Positions 46,030-55,318 of a DNA stretch of 64,000 nt are shown piece by piece (the first letter of the stretch is position 1; each line of letters opens with the position of its first letter). The notes under the pieces were generated by a model, which was not told the origin of the DNA, searched no databases, and worked only from the letters and a program-made list of their open reading frames with translations. The DNA lies in assembly GCA_900169235.1 (NCBI GenBank), contig FWCC01000309.1, positions 62,001 to 126,000 on the forward strand, read 5' to 3'. Source of the DNA: Zarea fungicola (Eukaryota; Ascomycota; Sordariomycetes; Hypocreales; Cordycipitaceae). The position numbers and the translations under genes are program-made.

Positions 46030-46850
46030 AAGTTTGCAGGGGCATCTTGCAGCGTAGTACAGTTGCTTGTTTCTGTCGGAAGAACCCAGCAGTCTACGGC
46101 GCAGTTCTCGTCCGGAATATCCTAAAACTAGGTGATCCGGAACTGCAGCAGGAGCAGTGCTGCGCCTTTGAAGCAAAATACCTGCGGGCATCTATACTTG
46201 TGTGCGTATCTGGCCGGTAGCACTCTCATGTTAGCGGCAAGCTGCAAAACTTGTATGGTGGTATTTGCTTGATACTGGTTTCCAGCACATAGAAAACAGG
46301 AACCTGCCCGCGGAGCTCTTGCGAGAGGCGTTTTCTGCGCCTCCATCGTGAGAGTTCCTCTCTGCCGGGCCGCTTTCGAAGTCAAATTTCTCTTCATCTC
46401 ACCAATTGTAACAACCGTCCTTTCCTGGTTGCTGACACTGACTGTGTACATGCCATCCACATTCTCAGTGACGGTCTGATCCGGCGGCCGCTTGTTCTAG
46501 GATGACTGCAGGAGACTGGGTTATCTTTCCCAGCCTTCAAGTACAATGCTGGAAATCTCCGAGTTGAACCACTTCTAGGCGTCAGCTTCGACCTCGAGCC
46601 GCCACTGCCGCGTATTCGGCAGTAGAGAGGGCTCATTCCAACGAAGCTCGTCATCTGGTTACAGTGGGCGGAGACTCCCATTTTTGTCGAAGTGACCATT
46701 TGTCCTCCCGTTTACAACTTGCGTGTGGACTATAAGATTTTTAATTGGATGATGCGCCTTTGTCCAGTCTTTATTGGTGGCCGTTGTGAAGTTGGGGTTC
46801 AAGGTGAGGTTGGCGAGGTGCTGCTGAAGTTGATCTCGAACCGTGACCAT
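46030..46850 (-). pseudogene. Accessory fungal gene fragment with RIP-like stop codons
   Basis: Read on the minus strand from an ATG at about 46850, one frame stays protein-like for about 270 codons but is broken by stops. The first three segments read: MVTVRDQLQQHLANLTLNPN to SLRPL-stop; PDDELRWNEPSLLPN to EADA-stop; KWFNSEISSIVLEGWER-stop. Next come PSLLQSS-stop, then NKRPPDQTVTENVDGMYTVS, VVTIGEMKRNL, KYRCPQVFCFKG, LLLLQFRIT-stop-F-stop and DENCAVDCWVLP. Each of the six stops is TAA or TAG and can come from CAA or CAG by one C-to-T change, that is CpA to TpA. The blocks GEMKRNL, CPQVFCF..LLLLQFR and CAVDCWVLP recall a large accessory family in Hypocreales that I cannot name with certainty. 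The gene cannot make a full protein. Confidence 0.65.
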
Positions 46851-48390
46851 GCTGCTCAAAGAATTTGGGGGGAAAAGGAATCTATGTATTCGAATTGGTG
46901 CCACGTCTAGAGACTGTTCGAGGACATGTGCGACTAGAGACATCCGCGGTATCCTGTACATCTTGGGGGCCGCCTGTTTTGCATGCAACGGCCGCGACCG
47001 TTTGTGGGAGATGTAGCAGGCATCAACAGGCAATTAGCCGCCGATACACTTGGATGGGTGGAATTATTGCCTATGTGGCTAACGGCCAATAAAATTGGAT
47101 ATAAGGACGTAAAGGCAACCTTCAGCCATACGACACATCTATTCTTGTACAGGATGGTATGCACACGCCATCGGCGTCAGAAGAGCAGTATTATAGGCAT
47201 TTTATATAAACTTAAAGCATTGAGTAAGTAATACTAAATAAATATTACTGCCAGCAATTTAGCGGCAAGTTTTAGGGCATATTGGCATGCAGTTCGAGGA
47301 CATTATTGCTAGGTTCCTATTAGCTACCATGCAGTTAATCGCATCCTGATTATAACATGGATTTATTATTAGAAACTCTCATAAATTGTGATATACTCTG
47401 ATTTTAAACTGGGACTTTTTCGCATGCTTAAATGCTTCAGGGTGGGAGGATGCTTTGACCAATGCTGCATTTTTACGCGCCCTTGTAAGCCCCGATTTGT
47501 ACCGCCACTAGAGTTCGGGTTATTTTCGGGGTTAGAAACAAAGAGTTTTCAGTTTCAACGCTTTCCTGGCCATTTTTATTTTCTTGATTAGAGGTTTACA
47601 TGTCTGTTGTCTTCTCAAGTCTAATAGCAGTACTGCTGCCGATAACCGCAGGGAAAAAGCGACGGCATTCCCTCCATAGCGGAGTCATTTCTTAAAAACC
47701 GAAAACTAACTCGCGCTTGCAGCAATATGATAGAATAGGAGAGTCAGGTTTCAATTGGATATAAATTTAAATAAAAATACAAATTTAGGCATCATCAAAC
47801 CCCATTTCAAGCCTCCCACTACAGATGTACTTGGCCAACCCCCAACGCAACCCACCAACAATAGTCCATGCGAGACGAACAGTAATCCACGGAAAAGACG
47901 TCTGGAAGTCTTCCAAAGCAGCCTCAGAAAATAATTGTTTCGTTATTTCATTACGTCGTGGTTTGGGGGTTGACAATTGCGGTCCTCGATCGTTCCACCT
48001 CGACCCAAGGAATCTTGAACAAACCAATCGTGACGAAGACAATCCAGTGGCGAAATGAAGTTGGCCGGCGCAAGTAACTCATCCCATTCTTACCATCAGC
48101 TACCCCACAACGTTCAGCGATTATTGATCTGCGAATCTCGGTCACCAATGTTGGATTTTTAGCTTGTATTTCACATGTCTGCCTTGCTGGCACATTCTTG
48201 CAGCTACCAAACGTTCCGGTTTGGGCCGTTAGGAGCAATGTAACTTCACGTACGCCAAATTAAATCCAGACAGGATGAGTAACTGTTAAAGATGTAGCTG
48301 AGTTTGGTTTCTATCCGCTTAAAAAAACCACCTAACACACAACGCTTGATTCAGAAGAATAGTCTTAAAGAAAGCAAGTTCACCGCACAT
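46851..48390. other. AT-rich intergenic region
   Basis: About 1.5 kb with very AT-rich parts at 47200-47420 and 47740-47800 and no supportable gene. Together with the adjacent pseudogene this looks like a decayed, mutation-prone island. Confidence 0.45.
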
Positions 48391-49859
48391 TTACAGATTG
48401 GCTTGCCATGGCATCTTGCCAACCACATGTTTGTCTGCTGGCAAAAAGTCAAAACTGGGCGTCTGTGCAACATTCGCCATGGCGTACTTCATGAGATGAT
48501 TCTGTAGCCACCCTAGCGATAAGAGATACTGATCTGCGAGGCGGCGCACGATGCCAACCCACGAGGCCGTGTTTGTCATGGACATGGCGACCTGACACTC
48601 CCTGCTCACCGGGCCTTTTCGCTCTTCTTGATACGCCAAAAATGTGTCAGTAAGCTGTTTCACAGTCGGTAGATTCGTCGTCGCGGTATTTTGTGTGACA
48701 GCCATATCCAACAAGCCGCGGAGCTTGTTCGACAACACCACAACGTCAATGATGCCCTGGTTACACCCTGCGCCAGTTATCGGTGAGAAGGAATGCGCCG
48801 CATCGCCAGCGAGCAACATTCTCGCACCCGAGGACATCCAGCACTCACGCACTCCTTCCTGGATAGGCACAATGCCCGACGCGGCTTTGTGGCTGTAGGC
48901 GTCACCCAGCGTGATGCTGCCGTCGGGCACCAGGGGCAGGTTGGCCCAGCGGCGAGTAACTTCCACTTCATCGTCCTTGGTGAAGAGCACACGCCGGTCA
49001 ATAGGCTTGTCAAGTCGTTCGTATAGGCCTGCCACGGCGTGGTCGTCACCTACAAACATTTGCGTCGAAGCGCCTGGGCCGTGCGTCTCGAATGTACCGC
49101 CGACAGGAAGTCCCGGCAAAACGGGGAAGCGCATCCATACACAGCGGTAGTGGGCTGTAAAAACGTCATCAATATCTTTTGGTGATTTATTGAACGAAGA
49201 GTTCTCTAATATTTTGTTCCTCTTGTTGTTGTCGCAAGTGATTTGCTTTCGAACAGCACTGTGCACGCCGTCGGCGCCGATGATCAGGTCGGCGGTATAG
49301 GTGCTTCCGTCCGCGCATGTGACCTTGACGTCGTTCTCTGTTTCTTGAATTTCGCAGATTTCTTTGCTGTATAATATATTCTTGTGATCTGGTATCGCGT
49401 TGTAGATAACTTGACACAGGTCTCTTCGTCGTAGCACACGAGGTGCCTGGCCAAAACTGTAGGCAACTTCTATTAGCATGGTTCTTGTGAAATGGTCGCA
49501 CCCTAATTGACTGTGGTAGTTGAACCAGGTTTTTTTGTGTTTTGAATCCCAGCGAGGCTCACTTACTGCTCTTTCAAAGTCTCAAATACCATAAACTGAC
49601 CCAGGTTGTTGCCGCTATGGTCGATCCGCTGAATCGCGCCGAGCGGCGTGCTCACGGCAGACAGCTCATTGTACACGCCGAGTTGCGAGAGGGCCCGAAG
49701 ACCAATAGGAGAGAGCACAAGGTCTGACCCGGTTTCTGGCACAACTGAGCGGTACTTTTCGAGCAGAATAAAGGAAATATTGGCGCGCGAGAGAGCTAAT
49801 GCGGCTGTCAGGCCAACTGGGCCACCTCCGGCGATGAGCACTTTAAAACTGGCGGTCAT
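48391..49859 (-). CDS. FAD-dependent monooxygenase, PaxM/salicylate hydroxylase type
   Basis: Exons 49859-49567 and 49510-48391 give about 470 residues. The N-terminal FAD dinucleotide site is VLIAGGGPVGLTAALALSRA, followed by LLEK. The middle DG motif is LIIGADGVHSAVRKQI. The GD motif is MLLAGDAAHSFSPITGAGCN. These three mark a class A flavin monooxygenase. The spacing and the phrase LSPIGLRALSQLGVYNEL are like the epoxidases and hydroxylases of meroterpenoid and indole-diterpene clusters (PaxM type). The 56-nt intron was placed at CACAG because this is the acceptor that keeps the frame (exon 2 then starts TCAATTAGGG). A TATAAATAG box lies on the minus strand at 49994-50002, about 135 bases upstream. 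The neighbours are a Zn2Cys6 regulator and an ELO-like membrane protein on the same strand. Confidence 0.92.
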
Positions 49860-49993
49860 AATTTGTATGTAGACCAAAATTCTGAAGTATAGAGCTAAAC
49901 TCCAATCGCAGCACTTGTATTTAGCGTAGTATTGGTATCGTGTATTTGACAGGTTTGATGCGGAAGTCTCTCTGGTTGTTCGCGAAGATGCCT

Positions 49994-50002
49994 TTCTATT
50001 TA
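49994..50002 (-). promoter_or_regulatory. TATA box upstream of the FAD monooxygenase
   Basis: Minus strand TATAAATAG, about 135 bases before the start codon at 49859. A canonical box like this suggests an inducible promoter. Confidence 0.5.
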
Positions 50003-50643
50003 TACCTTTTTCCTTTTTTTGGCCCAGTCCCTGGATTTTAGGCTATTTTTCCTATGACGCAGACAGGATTCGCATTCGGGTTATTGGAATTATGTCTGTG
50101 ATTGATCGCACTCGCTCTTTAAAAAGAAAATACTACCATGACTAGTTACTCCGTAATGCTGGCCATCGTCGCTCACTCGCTCTCGCTCTCGCACATCCCT
50201 GCATTTGTGGCGCTTCGCTCTTGGCTTAACCTCAACTAGTTAGTGTGAGACCCGCGTAAGCTTTTGGGATCGGACATTTGGCATCAACTTTAACATCCCA
50301 AGCCGCTAAAATTAAGTGGGTTACATAGTTGCATCATAAGTCTATATAGGAGGACGTCGGCTTCTTGGACAGCGAGGGTGGATTTTCGATACGGGCTCTT
50401 GCTGGGGGGAAGGAGGGAGCGAATTACACAATAGATCTCAGTTGTCAATCCAGAAATAGAACAATTGTGGAGAGTTTGGTGATACTCAATCTATTAGCAT
50501 CAGGCGAGAAGGGTTTATTGGTAAGGCTAGGATATTAGGCAAGGAGACACATAGCGAAAGTTACAGACTAGATAGAGTAGAGATCTCATTTCAAAGTTGA
50601 CTTTGCGCTAGCCATTTAAGCTTCTATATTATATTATTGTATA
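50003..50643. other. Intergenic region, no gene seen
   Basis: Spacer between the monooxygenase promoter and the stop codon of the Zn2Cys6 gene; no supportable gene. Confidence 0.4.
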
Positions 50644-51948
50644 CTATACCTCGGTAAGACCTGGTATTAGCAATGGTAGCCCTGCTATTGGTCTGCAACG
50701 AGCAGTGGTAAGTAATATTTGCTTAACCTCTTCGTTATTTGTCGCCAAAGAGATCGCCGCAGGTATTTCCATCTCATAATGCCATTCCGGGCCGAGATAT
50801 GCAATGATATCACGGATGCAGCGGTCCCCGACTCCTCTCGCCCACCACAACGTTTGTAATAGCTTGAGGAAGCCGCCATAGTGGCCGATAATGACGAGAG
50901 CGCGTGGTGCCTTTCTGCGTGTCGCTTGGATGAATTCGTCTGGGAGAAACGTCACCCATGTCAATATCCGAAACGTCTCAGCGTATTTGTCATCGGTGCA
51001 TAGCCGCTTATACAAGGCCCCAAGAAGGCTTAACGTGTCACGGTACGCCTCAGCGATGGGGTAGTCGGGGTCATTCTCATCAGAAGTGATGCTGTCAACC
51101 ATCTGTATCAAGGCAACAGGAACAGCGTCGAGTGCGCCGTCTATTCGGAGGGGCTCTCGTACGAGCAACGTCCCGGTACCTGACTTCCAGTGTGCCTTTG
51201 CTGCCCTTTTTCCAAGGAGGCTGATGACGGAGTGAATGCCACGCCACAGTAGGATCCAATCGAGAATATAAAGGTCTGGCGTCTCGGGATCGCGAAACAT
51301 GTCGCACGGCAGCACTTCAATCAGGACGGCGTTGGCCAGCAGCGCTTGCATGCTTGCCGGTGTGGCGTTCTCTATGGCGCTGCGATAGTCTCGAAACGCC
51401 TCGGCGCGATAGCGAAGAATCATCTTGTCGTCAACTCCCTGTCCAAGATACTGCATGTGCAGGCCTGCGAGGGCGAACAGCGTTTTCAGCAAGAAGGGCT
51501 GGTCCAGCGCCTCTTGGACCACCAGGGTCTGCATAGTGTTGCCAAAGCCGTTCCGGTCATACGTCTCGTCCACAAAGGATTTGGCCGTGTTTGCTGTGAA
51601 GAACCACAGCAGTTTCATGTCCATAGCTGTGCGCGTTGGTAGGCAAGCCAACGGCTCAGTGACAACGGTGAGGGCCGGGCTTGGAAGGGTAGCGGCGTCG
51701 TCACTGTTTGGGGTCTGACACCGTGCTGCTTTCCCGGCTGCAGCAACAGGAGAACGACGCTCTCTGACAAGGTCTGCTCCCTCTGGGTAGGTACACTTTG
51801 TGCCGCGGAGGCTGCACGCGCCGCATATCGGTCGGCTTTGGTTGCAACGCACTTTACGCTTCTTGCAGGTGAAGCAGCCGAGCCGCGATTTGGTGTGTTC
51901 CCTGATTGTTCTGTGCAGCTTTTGGGGCTGCTCCATTGGGGTATGCAT
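50644..51948 (-). CDS. Zn2Cys6 transcription factor, Upc2-like layout
   Basis: Intronless, 434 residues from the ATG at 51948. The binuclear cluster is at residues 24-50: GCFTCKKRKVRCNQSRPICG, then ACSLRGTKCTYP, giving six cysteines with CxxCxxxxxxC spacing. It is preceded by HTKSRL, the usual start of Upc2-type sterol regulators and of many cluster regulators. The middle part resembles a fungal-specific regulatory domain: LLWFFTANTAKSF, then QPFLLKTLFALAGLHMQYLG, and YRSAIENATPASMQALLANA. There is no basic-linker coiled coil. DNA binding is sure by family; the target genes are not. Its place between the monooxygenase and the ELO-like gene, on the same strand, makes local control plausible. 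Confidence 0.92.
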   Translation of the reverse strand: MHTPMEQPQKLHRTIREHTKSRLGCFTCKKRKVRCNQSRPICGACSLRGTKCTYPEGADLVRERRSPVAAAGKAARCQTPNSDDAATLPSPALTVVTEPLACLPTRTAMDMKLLWFFTANTAKSFVDETYDRNGFGNTMQTLVVQEALDQPFLLKTLFALAGLHMQYLGQGVDDKMILRYRAEAFRDYRSAIENATPASMQALLANAVLIEVLPCDMFRDPETPDLYILDWILLWRGIHSVISLLGKRAAKAHWKSGTGTLLVREPLRIDGALDAVPVALIQMVDSITSDENDPDYPIAEAYRDTLSLLGALYKRLCTDDKYAETFRILTWVTFLPDEFIQATRRKAPRALVIIGHYGGFLKLLQTLWWARGVGDRCIRDIIAYLGPEWHYEMEIPAAISLATNNEEVKQILLTTARCRPIAGLPLLIPGLTEV

Positions 51949-52158
51949 TGGGTTCGTAGCGGCGGAATGGAGAATACACGAATCGAACAGGATGCGCAAA
52001 TAATAAATTTATTGTAAAGCAGGTGACGTATTGCAAAGTTTGATCACGACAGGGTGCGAGACTGGGAGTGAGCCCGAAAGCAGGTGGGGTACGTAAGCGG
52101 TATGTATCTCCGACCGACAGCCTTACAGAGCCTTAATTACCTCCGCTTTCCGAGCGGA

Positions 52159-52758
52159 TCACTTCATAGCGTGTCTCAACTCACGGCACCAGAGAGTAAA
52201 ATATGTGGCCAAAAGACTTAAAGACATTATGTATGGCCAAAGGGGGTATGCCTCCACCGTCCATTTGCGATACAGCACGGCTACCTCGCCAATAAGGCCG
52301 ACCACCAGTTGTGCCGTTCCAGTCACCGGGAGAAGCCGTCGAGCGGAGGCGATGCCTCCAAAATAGGCATACAAAAAAACATGGTGAAGCGCATTGAGAG
52401 ATGCGACGATTTGCCAGCCATCGCTATGCTGAAGAACTCGAAAGTAGGTCAAGTACGGCGTGGTAAGATGGTGAACGGCGAAATGGAGGTCGATCGTTGC
52501 ACCAGAGGATCGCACGCCAAGTATATCGATATACTCATAAAATTTGGAATAATGGTATAGTCTCTTAGTTGTATCTGAATAGTGTGGGAGCTGTATGATG
52601 CACAACAGAAGCAGCGATGCCACGGAATACGCACGGTTGTTCCAGCGTGTAAATGCTTGCGCACCAGCTATGGCGCCACCTACTTTAACGCGGAAGTGTA
52701 TGGTAGCCCATGCCATAGCAAACAGCAAAGTCTGTACTGTCATCAGAAACAAGGACAT
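52159..52758 (-). CDS. Short ELO-like membrane protein
   Basis: Intronless, 199 residues. Several hydrophobic segments can be seen. The core resembles the fatty-acid elongase (ELO) family: FYEYIDILG, then a His box DLHFAVHHLTTPYLTYFRVL and NALHHVFLYAYFGG. These correspond to ELO elements KxxExxDT, HxxHH and NxxxHxxMYxYY. Differences: the His box is HxxxHH, the first box is degenerate, and the protein is about 100 residues shorter than usual elongases, lacking the N-terminal membrane span(s). It may condense or bind a fatty-acyl or isoprenoid substrate at the ER, or be a non-enzymatic relative; this is not decidable here. A TATAAATT box lies on the minus strand at about 52792-52799, close to the start. 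The next gene, ram1, is divergent with about 740 bases between. Confidence 0.7.
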   Translation of the reverse strand: MSLFLMTVQTLLFAMAWATIHFRVKVGGAIAGAQAFTRWNNRAYSVASLLLLCIIQLPHYSDTTKRLYHYSKFYEYIDILGVRSSGATIDLHFAVHHLTTPYLTYFRVLQHSDGWQIVASLNALHHVFLYAYFGGIASARRLLPVTGTAQLVVGLIGEVAVLYRKWTVEAYPLWPYIMSLSLLATYFTLWCRELRHAMK

Positions 52759-53500
52759 GTTTGTCTATTTCGTTTGCTTTTGGTTTGGCAAATTTATAAG
52801 ATGAATGGACAGAGAATGATCATTCACGGCGGCGTGGAGGCTGTTTTAAATGAGTCACAAGCTGCTGTGACTTTATGTAATCACCTGGTTCAAGTTGCAG
52901 TGCTACAAAAGCCTCAAGCAGATTAACGATATAGGCGTATTATATAGAAAGTGTTAGTATCTAACTAAATCTCAAGATCGTGCGCTTGAATATTTTTCAG
53001 ATGGAGAGTCCCGCTATGATTGAGTGCCTGCGTGTCAAGGCGGTTGGTTTAAGCCGCGTATAGTGTAGGGTACCTGCATGTTGCTGCAGCTGCACAACAT
53101 CAATGCTCAACACCCTTGCAGTCGTACGCGAGGACGCAATGGCTGCCTTAAATAAACGCCAGGAAATCGGGTAAATAGGTCCCAAGTGCGATCGACACGA
53201 TACCTTTGAGATTGTTCTCGGACATCAATGCATTGTGTCCCAATCCACTTGCTGCTGGGTCGCTTGGGCCACAAATTGGTACCCGACCAATTTCCGAGAA
53301 CAATAGCAAGCGCACAGGCGCCAGTACAAGACTTGGCCACTACAATCCATCTCCAAGCAAACAAATAACATCATCGCCGCAATAGGAACTGAGCTGCTTC
53401 CACGCGCAATACTCTACCTTGGCTTGGGCGATACAAAGGCCGAAAATACGATTGCCTTCTCCTTTTCTTATTAAAGAATGATCCAGCCTCGCGCTGCGTC
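52759..53500. other. Divergent promoter region
   Basis: Spacer between the ELO-like gene and ram1. It contains the TATA-like site of the ELO-like gene at 52792-52799 and an 8-codon upstream frame of ram1 at 53478-53504. Confidence 0.45.
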
Positions 53501-53504
53501 ATGA
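53478..53504 (+). promoter_or_regulatory. Upstream reading frame overlapping the ram1 start
   Basis: An 8-codon frame (ATG ATC CAG ... TCA TGA) ends with a TGA that overlaps the ram1 ATG as ATGA at 53501-53504. If both lie in the message, ribosomes would have to reinitiate or start at 53567. Confidence 0.4.
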
Positions 53505-55318
53505 GCTTTCGTACCCGCCGCAACAAAACGCTACCTAAAGTTCTGTTTCGGCATCAGACAAAGGCCATGGCAACAGCAGCAGAACCTCGACCTGCCCGGT
53601 GGACGGCTAATCCCGGACTCGCGCAAGTTGAGGTAGACAGTCCCGCCATCCCGAGCCTCTTCACGTTGCCACCCCCCATTGTTGACCTGCTCGAGACACC
53701 CTCGTCAATCCTGCAGCGGGACACCGTTGAAGAATGCCTGCCGTTTCTCAACGGTGACGAGCATTCAGGGAAGTGTAATCAGCATGGGATCCCCCGCCTG
53801 GATAAGCAGCGCCACGTCAAGTTTCTGCACAAGCAGCTTGGCAAGCTCCCGCCCCAGATGACAGCTGCCGATCCCAGCCGGCCGTGGTTCTTCTATTGGT
53901 GTCTTGCGGCGTTGACGCTACTGGGAGAGGATGTGACTGCATATAGTAAGCGGCTGGTCGAGACTGTTCGCCCCATCCAGAACGAGAGTGGCGGTTTTGG
54001 AGGCGGCTTCGGACAAAAGTCTCATCTGGCCACCACATATGCTACGGTGCTCGCGCTGATGCTCGTGGGTGGAGAGGGGGCGTACGACGTAATAGACAGA
54101 CGGGCCATGTGGAAATGGCTCTGTTCACTCAAGCAGGCTGATGGAGGCTTTCAGATGGTTGTCGGAGGCGAGGAGGATGTACGGTACGGCACACATACCT
54201 TTCCCCCTTTTGCTCCCTTTGGTGTATAATTGGACGGATGGATACCGAGGCACTGGATTTTATTAGCGTTCACTAATATCCTTGATTCTAATTCTGCAGA
54301 GGCGCATACTGCGCATCAGTTATCATTTCCCTGCTCGGGATCCCTCTTGAGTTGTCACCCGACTCACCCGCATTCGTGGCTGGCCACAAGGATTTGTTCA
54401 GCGGCCTCGGCGAGTGGGTGGGACGATGTGAGTATCCTAGGACCTCTTTGTTTTGTCTTGTTGCTAAATGACGCTCTCTCTCTCAAACAGGCCAGACCTA
54501 CGAAGGAGGCGTGGCTGCAATCCCCGGCATTGAGGCACACGGGGCGTATGCATTTTGCGCCCTTGGGTGTCTCTCCATCTTGGACTCTCCACATCGATCC
54601 ATCCCAAAGTAAGTCGCCGTATGTGCCTTTCTGTGATGCCTATAATTGGTGCTGCAGGATAATTCGTGCATAAACTAACCAACATTTGCCGGGCTAGATA
54701 CATAAACGTACCGCAGCTGATCTCGTGGCTCTCGTCTCGCCAGTACTCACCAGAGGGTGGCTTTTCGGGTCGCACAAACAAGCTTGTGGACGGGTGTTAC
54801 AGCCACTGGGTAGGGGGATGCTGGCCGCTCATCCAGGCCGCCCTGAGCGGGCCGAGCAGTAGCGAGGCCAGATCCGCAGACCAGCAGGTTGCAGATTCTG
54901 GCAGCCTATTTAGTCGCAATGGACTAATACGATATATTCTATGTTGTTGTCAGGATCAGACCCTCAGGGGTGGCTTAAGGGATAAACCAAGCAAGTAAGT
55001 TGCCTTGATGCTGCACGCTTATGCTAGTTCATGACGCATTAACTGTCTTATTTTCCTGATGATAGATACTCGGATGCTTACCACACATGCTATGTCCTGT
55101 CCGGACTGAGTTCAGCGCAGCATAGATGGACCTTGCGTGCCCCAAGGCCAACTGGCTCTACCGGTGGCGCTGATGAATGGGAGGCGATGCCTTATGTTGA
55201 AGACGAGCAGCTATTCAACGAGGATGACCGAATTGGTACAACACACCCAGTATATGTTATACCAAAGCACAAAGTAGAAGCCGCATGGGAGCATTATGCA
55301 TCGAAGACTGGATTCTAA
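53501..55318 (+). CDS. ram1: Protein farnesyltransferase beta subunit Ram1
   Basis: Exons 53501-54183, 54300-54427, 54491-54608, 54698-54994 and 55066-55318 give about 492 residues. The alpha-alpha barrel repeats typical of prenyltransferase beta subunits are visible: GFGGGFGQKSHLATTYATVL, DGGFQMVVGGEEDVRGAYCA, TYEGGVAAIPGIEAHGAYAF and GGFSGRTNKLVDGCYSHWVG. The zinc ligands fit the family: Asp and Cys in KLVDGCYSHW and His in YSDAYHTCYVLSGLS. It joins with the alpha subunit Ram2 and farnesylates CaaX proteins such as Ras and a-factor-like pheromones. Translation may start at 53501 or at the better-placed ATG at 53567 (MATAAEPRP). The region after residue 400 holds an unusual insert (SSEARSADQQVADSG) before the last repeat. 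Confidence 0.95.

Noticed and set aside
45619..46191. Minus-strand 190-codon frame with a very hydrophobic Leu/Ile stretch
   Set aside because: The hydrophobic run comes from degenerate short DNA repeats, and the frame overlaps the better supported pseudogene in another phase.
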